Counted from the stretch's first letter, positions 25,039 to 35,934 are shown. The stretch is 64,000 bases of DNA from Bacteroidota bacterium (GCA_003045895.1 PZPC01000010.1:1-64000), one strand, 5' to 3'. Notes: generated from the letters alone by a model not told the origin. Numbers and translations are program-made.

Positions 25039-26255
25039 CGCTTAAACAACATTTTGAAATTCACCTTCTCTCCGGTAATGACATTTTCGTTGCCAAAGGT
25101 GAGGCTGGCCAGGAAAAGGGCTAAGATACCGTACACCAGGCTGGCACCCGCGACAACCCCCAACAGTACGGGATCAAAGTTCCCTTTGAGCAGGGTGACA
25201 ATCGACAACGCCACGTTGAAAACGGGAACCAACGCGGTTTGATAATTGAGCTCCACCCCCGGCATACTGGACATCATAGCCGGTACCAGTACGATCATCA
25301 TCAGCGGGCTGACGTAGCTTTGGGCTTCTTTGTACGAATTGGCGAGCAACACCACCGCCAGGCTCAGCGCACCCAAAAACAGGGTCGCCAGCAGCACCAA
25401 AATCACCAGCCAAACCCAGGCTTCGGGGGTCAGCTGGAGGCTGAAGCTCGTATTTTCGCCACCCAAGAGGTAGACCTGAATATTCATGGCCACTACCAGG
25501 CTCAGGATGTTCATGGTGGCGCTCACAATCCCTACGGCAGCGACCGCCAGAAATTTTCCGGCAATGATCTCACCCGTCGCAGCAGGCGTGGTAAAGAGGG
25601 TTTGCAGGGTGCGCCGCTCCTTTTCGCCAGCGGTGATATCAATGGCGATGTAGATGCAGCCAATAAAGATGAACAGCAGGATCATCATCGGCAGAAAAGA
25701 AGCCATGATTCGGCCACCCGTATCCTGGGGCGAGAGGTCCACGTTAGTGACTACGATGGGCGTAACAAAACCGGGGCTGAGGCCCTGGTCAGTTAACCGC
25801 TGGCTCAGCACCTGGTCCCCGACGGCAGCCAACTGCCGGGCGAGGATGTTGGCCCGCATATCCAGCACATCCTGCGACTGGTCGGCCAGGATGGTTACCT
25901 CGGCCGACTGCCCGGCGGCCAGCCGTTGCTCGTAATCGGCTGGCAGGAGAACGCCCATGGTCTTTTTCAAAGAATCCAGGTCTTCCCTGACGAAGGTTTT
26001 TGTCACTACCCGCAGGCTCGAATCCTGGATGAGCAACGCCTGAATCGGCGTGCCTTCGGCCGTCGGCGATAGCCAAACGGTAACTTTTTCGTTGGTCAGC
26101 TTCTCTTGCTGGTTGGCGCCGATGCTGCCAATGAGCGTAAACAATACGGGGTATAAAAAGAAGGGCAACAGAATGATCAGGTACAGCATGCGTTTGTCGC
26201 GCAGGACTTCCCTCATCTCTTTTTTAAAAATGGTGGCGATAATATGACGTCTCAT
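25035..26255 (-). CDS. natB: ABC-2 type permease, NatB-like
   Basis: 406 residues. An N-terminal cytosolic segment ([15 protein letters not shown]) precedes the first membrane helix ([20 protein letters not shown]). A periplasmic domain of about 130 residues follows, then five or more helices from residue 190 ([17 protein letters not shown]) to the end. The box [19 protein letters not shown] is the coupling-helix motif of NatB-type permeases. With the ATPase encoded just upstream it should form an exporter; NatAB of Bacillus exports sodium, but the substrate here is inferred by family only. Confidence 0.9.
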   Translation of the reverse strand: MRRHIIATIFKKEMREVLRDKRMLYLIILLPFFLYPVLFTLIGSIGANQQEKLTNEKVTVWLSPTAEGTPIQALLIQDSSLRVVTKTFVREDLDSLKKTMGVLLPADYEQRLAAGQSAEVTILADQSQDVLDMRANILARQLAAVGDQVLSQRLTDQGLSPGFVTPIVVTNVDLSPQDTGGRIMASFLPMMILLFIFIGCIYIAIDITAGEKERRTLQTLFTTPAATGEIIAGKFLAVAAVGIVSATMNILSLVVAMNIQVYLLGGENTSFSLQLTPEAWVWLVILVLLATLFLGALSLAVVLLANSYKEAQSYVSPLMMIVLVPAMMSSMPGVELNYQTALVPVFNVALSIVTLLKGNFDPVLLGVVAGASLVYGILALFLASLTFGNENVITGEKVNFKMLFKR

Positions 26256-26364
26256 GTGGAGGTGTAGTTTGGTGGTAATGGGTTCAGCTTGCGCAAGTTT
26301 TTGTGCTATTCCGCAAGCCTGAACGATAAGCGATTGAAGTTAAAAAGGTTTGCTACGCCAGCCC

Positions 26365-27111
26365 TTAGCCCGGCACGGCCACGTCGTCCTTGACCAGCTC
26401 AAAGAAAGCCTGCGCCAGGGTGTCCGTGCTCGTTTGGTTTTTGATGCCATCCAGGTCGCCCAGATAGACCAGGTCGCCCTGGTGAACGATGGCGATACGG
26501 TCGCACAGGCGCTCCACCTCGGTGAGGTTGTGGGTAGAAAAAATCAGCGCTTTGCTTTCTTCCTTAGCCATCTTACGGATAAACTGCAGGATAAACTCGG
26601 AGGCCATGATGTCCAATCCGGTAGTGGGTTCATCCAGCACCACCACGCGCGGATCGTGCACCAGGGTGCGGGCAATCGATACCCGCTGTTTCTGGCCCGT
26701 CGACAATTGTTCGCAGTAGCGGTTGGCAAAGGGCGTAATCCCGAAAGCATCGATCAGGCGTTCTACGCGCTGATGCAATTCGGCGGGCGGCGTTTCGTAC
26801 AACTGGCCGAAGTACAGGAGGACTTCCCGCGGGGTCAGCCGCCGGTACAAGTCCATTTCGCCAGTCAGGAATCCCAGTGACCGGCGGGCATCCATCTGTT
26901 GGTGCTGCATCGAAAACCCATTCATCATGGCTTCTCCTTCGGTGGGTTTCAACAGGCCCGACAACATGCGCAAGGTCGTGGTTTTACCCGCACCATTGGG
27001 GCCCAGCAACCCGAAAATCTCCCCCGGCGCAACGGTAAAAGAAACCTTATTGACGGCCCGGAAGTCGCCAAAATTTTTACTGAGCCCGCGGGCTTCAATT
27101 AAGTTATCCAT
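26365..27111 (-). CDS. natA: ABC transporter ATP-binding protein, NatA-like
   Basis: 248 residues. Walker A is [17 protein letters not shown], the signature is [15 protein letters not shown], Walker B is [12 protein letters not shown], and the H-loop is [14 protein letters not shown]. It powers the permease encoded 109 bases downstream on the same strand. NatA-type ATPases often keep a short C-terminal tail, as here (ending VKDDVAVPG). The order ATPase then permease matches NatAB operons. Confidence 0.93.
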   Translation of the reverse strand: MDNLIEARGLSKNFGDFRAVNKVSFTVAPGEIFGLLGPNGAGKTTTLRMLSGLLKPTEGEAMMNGFSMQHQQMDARRSLGFLTGEMDLYRRLTPREVLLYFGQLYETPPAELHQRVERLIDAFGITPFANRYCEQLSTGQKQRVSIARTLVHDPRVVVLDEPTTGLDIMASEFILQFIRKMAKEESKALIFSTHNLTEVERLCDRIAIVHQGDLVYLGDLDGIKNQTSTDTLAQAFFELVKDDVAVPG

Positions 27112-27280
27112 GCAATTCCTTTAGTTGTTAGACTGGTTCTCGAACCCATTAGTGGGTGCCACTACCAAAATATTACAGACCGGTGTCCTTTTTTTTTTAT
27201 TGAACATTCAGCTGTTCCGCTCCTCCACCGCAATCTTTCGATGAATGCCAGCAACCCTTCGACCCGTTTTCAACACCACC

Positions 27281-27985
27281 TTAACGTTTAGTGCCGAATG
27301 AACGCTTAGCCAATTGGTCGCTGTGCCAGGCCCAGAGCAGCGCTTTGGTGCGGGCCACCGGATCGCGGAGGATGTAATAAGCACGGGCATACTGTTGGAA
27401 AGCGGCGCGGTACTCCCGCTGTTCGTCGAACAGGCGGCCCCCTTCGAAGAGCAACTGACCAAAGATGGGATCCTGCTCGCCCACCTCAATAGCCAGTACT
27501 TCGGTAGCTGTTTGGTAGTAGCGGTTACCCTCGGCGAAGCGCCCCATCACGATCAGCGCTTTGGCGGCGTAGTAGTTGAGTTGGGCGTACAGCAGGGGAT
27601 CCTCAATGAGCATCTCCATACCCTGCTGCGCGGCAACCAATGCGTCGCTGGGTTTTCCGGCAGCCAGGCTGATCGCTGCTTCCTGCAGGAAATTCTCCGC
27701 CAGGTCGCCGGAACGGAGTTGCATGCGCAGGTTGATCGACTTGCCGTTGGTCTCCCGGGCAGCGGCCAACTCCTTCAGGTGCAGCAAATTCTGGCTCTGC
27801 AGCAGCAAGGCCCGGCCGATATCGTATTTGCGCTGGGGGTTATTCTGGATAAAAGTGGTCAACAACTCGGTCGAAGCCGCAAAGCGCGCCTCGCGGCTCA
27901 GCAAACGGGCAGTTTCCAAGGCATCCTGGGCGCTGAGCTGCCAGGCAGCTAACGCAATAAGTGTAGTGAACACAACTTTTTTCAT
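27281..27985 (-). CDS. Exported TPR-like helical-repeat protein
   Basis: 234 residues from the ATG at 27985, which gives the signal peptide MKKVVFTTLIALAAWQLSAQ; an upstream ATG at 28138 places it internally. The mature part is all-helical with TPR-style spacing (RFAASTELLTTFIQNNPQ, KPSDALVAAQQGMEMLIED, MGRFAEGNRYYQTATEVL, REYRAAFQQYARAYYILRD), about five repeats. Such proteins scaffold complexes in the periplasm. It is divergent from the flavin reductase gene and ends upstream of the NatAB genes. No partner can be named. Confidence 0.75.
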   Translation of the reverse strand: MKKVVFTTLIALAAWQLSAQDALETARLLSREARFAASTELLTTFIQNNPQRKYDIGRALLLQSQNLLHLKELAAARETNGKSINLRMQLRSGDLAENFLQEAAISLAAGKPSDALVAAQQGMEMLIEDPLLYAQLNYYAAKALIVMGRFAEGNRYYQTATEVLAIEVGEQDPIFGQLLFEGGRLFDEQREYRAAFQQYARAYYILRDPVARTKALLWAWHSDQLAKRSFGTKR

Positions 27986-28035
27986 AGACCTGGTCAACTG
28001 ATTGGCGAATGGTATCCCGTCTTTTTGAACCTCGA

Positions 28036-28043
28036 CAAAGGTA
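28036..28043 (-). promoter_or_regulatory. Possible -7 promoter box for the TPR-like gene
   Basis: Minus strand reads TACCTTTG, an exact TAnnTTTG match, 50 bases before the ATG at 27985. Only a weak TTTAT lies near the -33 position. Confidence 0.45.
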
Positions 28044-28143
28044 CTATTTTGTCGTAAAACGAATAAAGTAACGGAAAGGCGATTGAACAATTTTACCTTG
28101 TCCGAACTTATGTACTCATCTTTCAACCAACCATTCAAATCCT

Positions 28144-28755
28144 ATGCACCTGCAAACGGCTGATTTTGCTGCACTAGAGCGCTTTTACCGACGCAATTTA
28201 TTCAACACCCTCCCGGGGCCGCGCGGCCTGCACCTGATCGGAACCAAGAGCCACCGGGGTGTGGAAAACCTGGGAGTTTTCAGCTCGGTAGTTCACCTGG
28301 GCGCGGGCCCGCCGCTCCTCGGTTTTGTCTTGCGGCCGCTGACGGTACCCCGGCATACGTATCACCACCTGAAAGCCCAGGGCGGACACTTTACCCTCAA
28401 TACGGTTCATCCGGGCATCCTGGAAAAAGCCCACCAAACGTCGGCCAACTACCCCCTCGAAACGTCGGAGTTTGCGGCCACCGGGCTCACCCCGCTCTAC
28501 AGCGAATTGCTCAAGGCTCCTTACGTGGCGGAAAGCCCGATCCGCATCGGACTGGAACTCGTGGAAGAACACCACATCAAAGCCAACGATACCTTATTCT
28601 TGGTGGGAAAAATTATTGAAATCTTTGTGCCCGACGAATACATCGCCAGCACGGGCCACGTCGAACACCAGGAGCTACAGACCATGACGGTAGCAGGGTT
28701 GGATACGTATTTCAACAATGAACTGGCGGCGCGTTTGGGGTATGCACGGCCGTAA
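28144..28755 (+). CDS. Flavin reductase-like domain protein
   Basis: 203 residues, complete for the DIM6/NTAB flavin-reductase family. Family features are the FMN-binding stretch ENLGVFSSVVHLGAGPPLLGFVLRP, the helix ILEKAHQTSANYP, and GKIIEIFVPDEY near the end. Such proteins bind FMN and either supply reduced flavin or reduce small substrates; several in Bacteroidota have no known partner oxygenase. It is a single gene, divergent from the TPR-like gene and convergent with the giant surface protein, whose stop is 20 bases away. Confidence 0.88.
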   Translation: MHLQTADFAALERFYRRNLFNTLPGPRGLHLIGTKSHRGVENLGVFSSVVHLGAGPPLLGFVLRPLTVPRHTYHHLKAQGGHFTLNTVHPGILEKAHQTSANYPLETSEFAATGLTPLYSELLKAPYVAESPIRIGLELVEEHHIKANDTLFLVGKIIEIFVPDEYIASTGHVEHQELQTMTVAGLDTYFNNELAARLGYARP

Positions 28756-28775
28756 GCATACGCCCCCACCCCTAC

Positions 28776-31700
28776 TTACCGTATCAGCACCACATCCCCC
28801 GTCAGCCGTTCTACCCGACCATCGAGGAACAGGATCTCGGCCGCGTAGATGAACACCCCGGCGTTGAGCTCTTCGCCCGACAGATAGCCGTCCCAGCCGA
28901 GGGCGGGATCATTGGGGGGGAAGTTTTCGCGGTCGAAGACCAGGCCACCCCAGCGATTGAAGATGCGCAAATGCCGGATGAGCAGCACGTCCTGGTTGCC
29001 AAAAATCGTAAACCGGCTGTTTGGGCCGCCACCGTACGGCGCAAACGCGGTAGGCACATACACCGGCAGTCGTTTGTCCACAAATAGCCGGAGGGTATCG
29101 CTGGCGCGGCAGCCATTCGCATCAACCACCGTGAGTACCACAAACTGGGTCTCCTGGGGCAAAACCACCGGCTGGGGTCCGGCGTTCGCGGGGATCAACC
29201 CCGGCGCATTCCAGCGGAAGCTGTCCACCGGCACGTTGGTCTGCGGCTTCAGTCGCACACTGTCACCTTGCGTTACGAATACGTCGGGGCCCAACTCCAC
29301 CTCCAACGGCGTGGCCGGCAACAACGTCACGGTTTCCGACCACCGACAGCCTTCGGCACCCTTCACCTCCAATTGGTAATCTCCCGTAGGCAAGTCCTCG
29401 AAGAAAGAAAGATTTTCGAACGGCACGCCGTTGATGCTATAAGTATAGGGCGGGGTGCCACCCGTCACCCCTTCCAGGCTGATGCTGCCCAGCAGGTCGC
29501 CAAAACAAGCGGGTGAAGCCACCTCGATGCTAACCGCCGTAATGGGTATTCCGGTGGCGGTCACGACCACGCTATCCAACCCGACACAACCGTTGACGGT
29601 ATCGCGCACGCTGAGTACGTAAGTCCCGCCGGTGCCAGCAACGTCCGTCAGCCCGTTCCCATTGCCCAGGAGTTGCCCCCCGTCGCTGCCCGACCATTGG
29701 TAAATATAGGTAGCCCCCTGCGCCGAGCCCGAGCCGTCCAACGTAACGCTGGCCCTGGCACAGTTGATCGTCAAAGGCGGTGCAATACGTACGGCCGGCC
29801 GGCCCACCTCCTCGGTCACCAGCACCGCCGCCTGGCTGCTACACCCATTGGCCTGGTCCGTCAGTCGCAGCAAGTACAGGCCCGGGGCACTGGCGGTGGC
29901 CGTTAATCCGGTAGAGATGATTTCCCCGGTTGCGGTGGTCCACCGCAAATCAAAACCTGAGGCAGTAGCGGGTACCAACGGCGCCAGTACCGTACTCGTT
30001 TCACTACAGGTCAGTGGCTGAGCAGGAGCCAGCTCAAGGGCAGGTGCGACAAAATTGGCGGCTACGGAAAAGCTGACCGTATCGCGGCAGCCATTGCCCT
30101 GATCCTGGACAATAAGTTGGTAATTCCCCGGCCGATCCGTGAACACCTGGGGAGCCGTGAGCAGGGGAAACAGTTGCCCCGCCAATGCCCGCCACTGGTA
30201 ATTCAACCCGCCACCGGTACTGCTTACCGAAGCGGTAGCAACCAGCAGCAACGTATCGCGGGCACAGGTCAGCAGCAAGGGATCGGCAGCAGCAATACTG
30301 GCGGTCGGTAGCCCATTGTCCTGGGTGACGACCAGGGAATCTGTTATTTGACAACCGCTCAAGGGGTCTTCCAGGTTGACGAGGTACGTACCTGGTGCTG
30401 CCACGATCGGTGTGGGCGTAGTGGCTCCCCCGACGAGGAGGCCATTGGTGGTGGTCCAACGCCAGCTGGCGCTGCCACTGGTGGTGGTGCCGGTAGCCCG
30501 CAACCTCAGTTGTGGATTAAAACAATTGAGGACGGTATCAGGGCCGGCAGTGAGCGTAGGCATAGCCGCATCCTGGGCGACAAATACGCTGTCCGTAGCC
30601 CGGCAGCCGTTCACCCCACTGGTAACCGCCAGAAAATACCAGCCCGCCGCCGTAATGGTAGGGTTGAGGCTGAGGGAATCCTGGATGGGAGCCGGTGGTA
30701 CGGCCACCCAACTGGGCGTGGTATTCACCGCTGCCGTGCCATTTAAAACCAAACTGGCAAGGTTACAGAACAGCGTGTCGGTCTGTCCGGCATCCACACT
30801 GGGTGGCAGGGTATCCAGCCCCACTGCGACGATAAAGCTATTGGCACAGCCCGTACTGGTATTCGTTGCGCTAAACCGGTACCGACCCGGCGTATTCACC
30901 AGCAGGTTCAGGTTGAAGCTGCACAAATTCGAGACATCTTCGCCCTGGGCGTTGACGGGGCACCAGCGAAAATCAAAATTTCCTGTTGCTGGCAAAGCAG
31001 CCCGCAGATCGATGGCCGGCGCAGCACAGGTAAGCAGGGTATCCGGCAGCGGCACGAGTACGGGCAGGGCCTCGTCCTGCGTCACCCGGACGGTATCCTG
31101 GGCCGCACAACCATTGCTGCTACTCCGCACGGTAAGGGTATACCTACCCGGGCACGAAACCAGCGGGTTGAGGGTCGTAGCTCCGGTCAGGCAGTTGGCT
31201 GCCGGACCTTGCCACTGGTACTGCACGCCAGCCAGGGTGGAACCGGTACCATCCAAAGCCACCACCGCACTACCACAGTTGAGCTGGGTGGTGGCGCCCG
31301 CCTCGGCCACTGGCGCGGTTTGGTTGATGCCAATGCGGATCGTATCCGAAGCACTGCAGGCCGTCCGGCTATTGGTGAGCGTGAGCACGTAATCCCCCGG
31401 TTCGTCCACCACCAAACCAGCGCCAGAGGGGGGCAACGCACCGGCACCTAACCGCTGCCAGGTAGCAACCACAAGGCTATCGCTGCTATTGGCCAGGTTC
31501 AGAAGCGTCAGGGTGGTGCTGTCACAAGTGAGCAGCCGATCCGGCCCCAAATCGAGGGCAGGTGGTTCGAGCAGCTGGACCACCTCCGCCGTCAGGGTAT
31601 TGCTAAACCCGAGGGTATCCGTAGCCAGGAGGGTATAAATACCTGGTGTATTAACGAGAAGCCCGAGGTTGTTGGCAGCCGGGATCGGCCCGTTGGCATC

Positions 31701-34700
31701 CGACCATTGCAAGGTGCAGCCATCACAAGGCAGACAGAAAGTGGCCGCGAGCAAGACCTCGGCAGTCGCACAGTCCAGGCTGTCAAAAGGCAATAATTCC
31801 AGGCAAGGGACACAGACTTGCTCCACGACCGTCACCGAATCGGTAGCCGAACAGCCGCTGCCCAGGTCGTTGACCGAAAAAAGGTAGGTTCCCAGCGCAT
31901 TAACCAGCGTTTGCAGGCTATCGGCAGCGGCCAAAATTCCGGGCCCGGACCACTGGTAGGAATAATTGCCCGCCATGGGGTTCACAAAAGCCCGCAGGTT
32001 GAACTCCGCCGCCATACAGGGGAAGACATTGCTGCCAAAGGCAATGGCGGGTGGACTGGTATTGCGGGTCACCTGCACAATGGAGGACGTACGGCAACCG
32101 TTATCCACACCCTCGACCTGCCACGAATAGGTTCCGGCCGTTTGGGTACTGACCGTCGGCAACAAAGAAAGGGTGTCGTTGCTGACAAAGCTCGTCCAGG
32201 CAAAAGTGTAATCATTCGGATCGCCAGCGACCATGCCGCTGAGGGTAGCTATGGTATCCCGGCAGGTAATCACCTGGTTGCCGGTGGTACCGATGATCGG
32301 CGAAAGGGTATCCAGGGTAACCCACACCGAAGCAGTATCCCGCAGCCCGAAGAGGTTCTGGGCAACAACCAATTGGTAAAGGCCCGGACAAACGACTTCT
32401 ACCTGGGCAGCCGTCGTATCAGTAATAATACAACCGGCAGCGGGACCCGTCCAGGCGTAGGTAGGCGTATCGCCAAACAGGCTATTGGACCCGTTAAGCA
32501 CGGTAGATTGGTCGCGACAGGTAATAGCAGCCGGCGGATCAATCATCGCGACTACCCTGCAATCCCGCAAAACGACCGCAGTGGCCGTATCGGTACAGAT
32601 TCGGTTAAAATCGCTGACCACCAACTGGTAGACACCGGTCTCTGCTACCTCGGGGTCGTTGTTGGGCAGACTGATCAGGACATCATTCAGGAACCACTGA
32701 GAGACACTACCGATGGTTCCCGTAGTCGTGAGCACAGCAGTACCCGTACTGCACGATAGATAGACGGTGTCGGGCAATTGGGCAATACTGAAATTATTGG
32801 AGAGCGAAACCCGGGTTGTATCTGCGCCCTGGCAGCCATTGTCGAGGTTGGTGACGGTGAGGGTATAAAGCCCCGCGCAATCGGTATTAAGCACCCACTC
32901 GTCAGGGGTCGGCACGACACAGGGCCCCGACCACAACCAACTGACCTGGCGACTAAAAACGGTGCTGTCTGGCGTGAGCTGAACGATGTCACCCGCGCAG
33001 TTGAGCACCTGCCCGGGGCCGGCTTCCACTTCCTCCGGCGTCAGAAAATCTTCGGTGATGGCTACGGAATCGCGACTGGTGCAACCATTGTTATTGTCCA
33101 ACACCTCCAACACGTAATTGCCGGTGGTGGTCACCACCAGGGTATCAGCCGTGGCTCCGCTGATGGGGGCAGCACCGGTATACCATTGGTAAGTGTACTG
33201 CGGGCCGGTAACCGTATTGCCACCACCAACGACCCTGGTCGCTTCGTAACAATTGAGGACCCCGCCAGCGCTGGCAACCGCCAGCGGCGCGAGCGTATCC
33301 TGCGCCACTACAACCGCTGCCGTATCCCGGCAAAAGTTATCCTGGCGAATGGCAATTACCTGGTAATTCCCCGGCGCATCGACTAAAATAGCTGCTTGAT
33401 TTGAGGTAGTAGCTGCCGGCCCACGCCAACTGAAATCCAGGTTACCCACCGGGGTGGAAAGGGCTGCGTTTAGGCCCACTTCCAGCCGCGCACAGGTGAG
33501 GGTGTCGGGGATCGCCAGGCGGGCGATGGCCGGTTGCAGGTCTTCGAACACTTGCACCGAATCTGTTGCACTGCAAGCATTGTTGTTGTTGGTCACCGTC
33601 AGGTTATACCAACCCGGACAATTGGCCACTACCCAACCCGGCCCGGGGGGGTGTTGAATACAGGGTCCGGTCCAGACCGCCGAGTAGCTGGCGTTGAGCA
33701 GACTTGCGCGCCCGTCGAGGGTATCGGCACGGACGGCGCAATTGATCGTGAAGCCAGGCCCGGTAACGACCGCCGGCAATTGGCGATCGAGCGCGACGTT
33801 GACTGACGCGGTGTCGGCACAGCCGCTAAAGGTATCCCGGACGATCAATTGGTAAGCGCCCGGGGTATTGATTAACATCGTAGGTTGATCCGCAACGGGG
33901 CCCAACACCCCGTTGGTGGTTTGCCAACGGTACCGGTAAGCAGGTCCGAGGCTGGTTTGGGGGCCGCCTAAGGTCAGCTGATTTACACCACAGTTGAGGG
34001 TATCCGGCAAGCCGGCATCGGCAATGGGCGTGTCAAAATTGCGCCCGATCTGGATGGTATCCCGGGCCAGGCAAGTGACACCCGCCACAGTTTGGCTCAC
34101 TTCCAGGATGTAGCTTCCCGTGGTATCCACGGTCAGCGTCGACAAATTGCCCAACTCCGTATTGCCCATATTTAACCACCGAAAAGTGAGCGCGCCCGGC
34201 GGGCTGGAATCTTGTGTACCCAGGGTCAACGCCGGATTTTGGCAACTCAGGATACCGCCACCCGTAATCACGGCCCGGGGATCGAGCACCAGGAGGTCTA
34301 CCTGTACCAGGCTGTCACAACCGGCAGCGGAAGTAAGCAGCACTTGGTAGCTGCCGGTGGTCGTAAGGACGCTGTCACCTACCATAAAACTTTCACCCGC
34401 GCAGATAACCGGTGTCAGGGCATTGAGCTGTTGCGACAACACCACCAGGTTGAGGGTCACCAGGCTGTCGCACCCCAACTCCGTCGTAGTCAGGGTGTCC
34501 TGGTAGGTGCCCGTAGTAAAATACGGCCGATTACCCACAAAAACGGTATCGCCGAAGCAGATGGTCTGTTCGAGGGTAATTCGGGGGCTTTCCTGAACAA
34601 AAAGATTGAGCGTGACCAGGCTATCACAGCCGGCGTAGTTGTCGAGGGTAACCTGAAAGTTGCCCGTGTCGAAAAAAACCGTGGTTCCGATCACCAGGCT

Positions 34701-35699
34701 ATCTCCCCGGCAGATGCGTTCGGTGAGTTGGGTGGTGGCTGGTGGATCCACAATGGTTATGCGCATACACGCTGGCGTCAGGTCGGCGCAAAACCAAGGT
34801 TCCAGGCCCGTCAGGTTGTTGCGGATACTGTCCAGGGTGAGGCTGCCATCGGGCAGGGGAAGGCTGTCCAGGTCGCTGCGGAGGTAGGAGATCCCGCAAA
34901 TATCATAGACTCCTGCCGGAGCGGTGCGCAGGTCGATGGTAGAATCGAGGCGTTCGTATACGCCATTGCGCGCCAGCAGAAATCCGTAGCCATACTGCAG
35001 GGTGTCGGCCCGGCCAGCGGGAAATGCCAACCGGGGACTGACCAGGAGGGTATCTTCGCCCGTGCAGGTAACGATATTTGCGTTGCGCCATTCGCCACCC
35101 TGGGCAAAACAGCAGGCCACACCCCGGCTATCGCAAAACGTCAACCGGACGTAGGTGATGGCCCCAGAATTGTTGGACGGGTTGTTGGTCGCATTAAAAG
35201 TCCAGGTTCCGTTGACCGGGCCAGTGTTAAAATCCTCCAGGCAACCATTAAAAGGATAATAACTACCCGTGTAGCGGCCAAAATTCTGCCAGTTTTCGGT
35301 CTGGGTGTTGTCCCAGCGTGCCAGAAAGGCGCTGTCGGGTTGTGCCACGGCGCCGCAGGCAACGAAAGAAACCAGCCACTGGGTGCCCAGGGTGAAGTCG
35401 AAGTTATCGTCACTGTTGGGGCCGATCAGGTTGACCTGCTGACCGCTGGGGGAGGTCAGGGAAAGTTCGAAATTTTCAACAAACTGGTGGACAAACCCCA
35501 CCTGCACGGCGCACAGGCCCTGCGCTGGGTCAGCCAGGTTGTTGTTGACATAATCGCTGATGGTAAGCGAAAAATCGCCAGCCGTATTGGGCAGAAAAAT
35601 CAAGGTGTCCCGTTGCCCACAATTCTGGGCAAGCAGTGGCGAACCAAAGCTAACAAGGAGACTACACCACAATAAAAAGCGCACGAAGGCTTGGCGCAT
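28776..35699 (-). CDS. Giant secreted surface protein: P-domain, 19 Ig-like repeats, SprB repeat, gliding-motility C-terminal domain
   Basis: 2307 residues from the ATG at 35699, chosen because MRQAFVRFLLWCSLLVSFGSPLLAQ is then an N-terminal signal peptide (an ATG at 35744 adds 15 residues). Residues about 25-195 resemble a proprotein-convertase P domain (VENFELSLTSPSGQQVNLIG, GPVNGTWTFNATNNPS). Three short repeats with ICxGDS ... GCDSLVTLNL follow. Then come about 19 Ig/PKD-like repeats of about 85-90 residues, each with a Cys near the first strand (LNCG, LTCA) and a GC before the last, so one disulfide per repeat is likely. A single SprB-type repeat (SPACFGDLLGSISLEGVTGG) precedes the CHU_C sorting domain (VYVPTAFAPYGGGPNS, IFNRWGGLVFDRENF). 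A T9SS-exported adhesin or filament-like protein is inferred. Confidence 0.9.
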   Translation of the reverse strand: MRQAFVRFLLWCSLLVSFGSPLLAQNCGQRDTLIFLPNTAGDFSLTISDYVNNNLADPAQGLCAVQVGFVHQFVENFELSLTSPSGQQVNLIGPNSDDNFDFTLGTQWLVSFVACGAVAQPDSAFLARWDNTQTENWQNFGRYTGSYYPFNGCLEDFNTGPVNGTWTFNATNNPSNNSGAITYVRLTFCDSRGVACCFAQGGEWRNANIVTCTGEDTLLVSPRLAFPAGRADTLQYGYGFLLARNGVYERLDSTIDLRTAPAGVYDICGISYLRSDLDSLPLPDGSLTLDSIRNNLTGLEPWFCADLTPACMRITIVDPPATTQLTERICRGDSLVIGTTVFFDTGNFQVTLDNYAGCDSLVTLNLFVQESPRITLEQTICFGDTVFVGNRPYFTTGTYQDTLTTTELGCDSLVTLNLVVLSQQLNALTPVICAGESFMVGDSVLTTTGSYQVLLTSAAGCDSLVQVDLLVLDPRAVITGGGILSCQNPALTLGTQDSSPPGALTFRWLNMGNTELGNLSTLTVDTTGSYILEVSQTVAGVTCLARDTIQIGRNFDTPIADAGLPDTLNCGVNQLTLGGPQTSLGPAYRYRWQTTNGVLGPVADQPTMLINTPGAYQLIVRDTFSGCADTASVNVALDRQLPAVVTGPGFTINCAVRADTLDGRASLLNASYSAVWTGPCIQHPPGPGWVVANCPGWYNLTVTNNNNACSATDSVQVFEDLQPAIARLAIPDTLTCARLEVGLNAALSTPVGNLDFSWRGPAATTSNQAAILVDAPGNYQVIAIRQDNFCRDTAAVVVAQDTLAPLAVASAGGVLNCYEATRVVGGGNTVTGPQYTYQWYTGAAPISGATADTLVVTTTGNYVLEVLDNNNGCTSRDSVAITEDFLTPEEVEAGPGQVLNCAGDIVQLTPDSTVFSRQVSWLWSGPCVVPTPDEWVLNTDCAGLYTLTVTNLDNGCQGADTTRVSLSNNFSIAQLPDTVYLSCSTGTAVLTTTGTIGSVSQWFLNDVLISLPNNDPEVAETGVYQLVVSDFNRICTDTATAVVLRDCRVVAMIDPPAAITCRDQSTVLNGSNSLFGDTPTYAWTGPAAGCIITDTTAAQVEVVCPGLYQLVVAQNLFGLRDTASVWVTLDTLSPIIGTTGNQVITCRDTIATLSGMVAGDPNDYTFAWTSFVSNDTLSLLPTVSTQTAGTYSWQVEGVDNGCRTSSIVQVTRNTSPPAIAFGSNVFPCMAAEFNLRAFVNPMAGNYSYQWSGPGILAAADSLQTLVNALGTYLFSVNDLGSGCSATDSVTVVEQVCVPCLELLPFDSLDCATAEVLLAATFCLPCDGCTLQWSDANGPIPAANNLGLLVNTPGIYTLLATDTLGFSNTLTAEVVQLLEPPALDLGPDRLLTCDSTTLTLLNLANSSDSLVVATWQRLGAGALPPSGAGLVVDEPGDYVLTLTNSRTACSASDTIRIGINQTAPVAEAGATTQLNCGSAVVALDGTGSTLAGVQYQWQGPAANCLTGATTLNPLVSCPGRYTLTVRSSSNGCAAQDTVRVTQDEALPVLVPLPDTLLTCAAPAIDLRAALPATGNFDFRWCPVNAQGEDVSNLCSFNLNLLVNTPGRYRFSATNTSTGCANSFIVAVGLDTLPPSVDAGQTDTLFCNLASLVLNGTAAVNTTPSWVAVPPAPIQDSLSLNPTITAAGWYFLAVTSGVNGCRATDSVFVAQDAAMPTLTAGPDTVLNCFNPQLRLRATGTTTSGSASWRWTTTNGLLVGGATTPTPIVAAPGTYLVNLEDPLSGCQITDSLVVTQDNGLPTASIAAADPLLLTCARDTLLLVATASVSSTGGGLNYQWRALAGQLFPLLTAPQVFTDRPGNYQLIVQDQGNGCRDTVSFSVAANFVAPALELAPAQPLTCSETSTVLAPLVPATASGFDLRWTTATGEIISTGLTATASAPGLYLLRLTDQANGCSSQAAVLVTEEVGRPAVRIAPPLTINCARASVTLDGSGSAQGATYIYQWSGSDGGQLLGNGNGLTDVAGTGGTYVLSVRDTVNGCVGLDSVVVTATGIPITAVSIEVASPACFGDLLGSISLEGVTGGTPPYTYSINGVPFENLSFFEDLPTGDYQLEVKGAEGCRWSETVTLLPATPLEVELGPDVFVTQGDSVRLKPQTNVPVDSFRWNAPGLIPANAGPQPVVLPQETQFVVLTVVDANGCRASDTLRLFVDKRLPVYVPTAFAPYGGGPNSRFTIFGNQDVLLIRHLRIFNRWGGLVFDRENFPPNDPALGWDGYLSGEELNAGVFIYAAEILFLDGRVERLTGDVVLIR

Positions 35700-35819
35700 G
35701 GGAGGATATGTTCTGACGTTTGGGATCACACGCTGATCAAACAAACTTTAGTTCTTGGGATAAGTGCTCAATTTATACAAAGCTGCCTTTAGCTGCTCCA
35801 AAGCTGCCACCGGCAAAAA

Positions 35820-35827
35820 CAAAGATA
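35820..35827 (-). promoter_or_regulatory. Possible -7 promoter box for the giant surface protein gene
   Basis: Minus strand reads TATCTTTG, an exact TAnnTTTG match, 120 bases upstream of the ATG at 35699. No well-spaced -33 box. The region also holds two copies of AAAGCTGCC. Confidence 0.35.
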
Positions 35828-35934
35828 AAAGAATGTTGGCAAAAACTGGCGACAACGGGGGCAAGAAATAGAACGACCCAACAACTGGTTTTCTTGTGAG
35901 CAGCACAGGAAAGCGAATTCCCTGGGTAGAAAAT

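Noticed and set aside
34212-35675. 487-codon plus frame opposite the giant Ig-repeat protein
   Set aside because: Follows the repeat period of the real gene on the other strand and has no signal or domain of its own.
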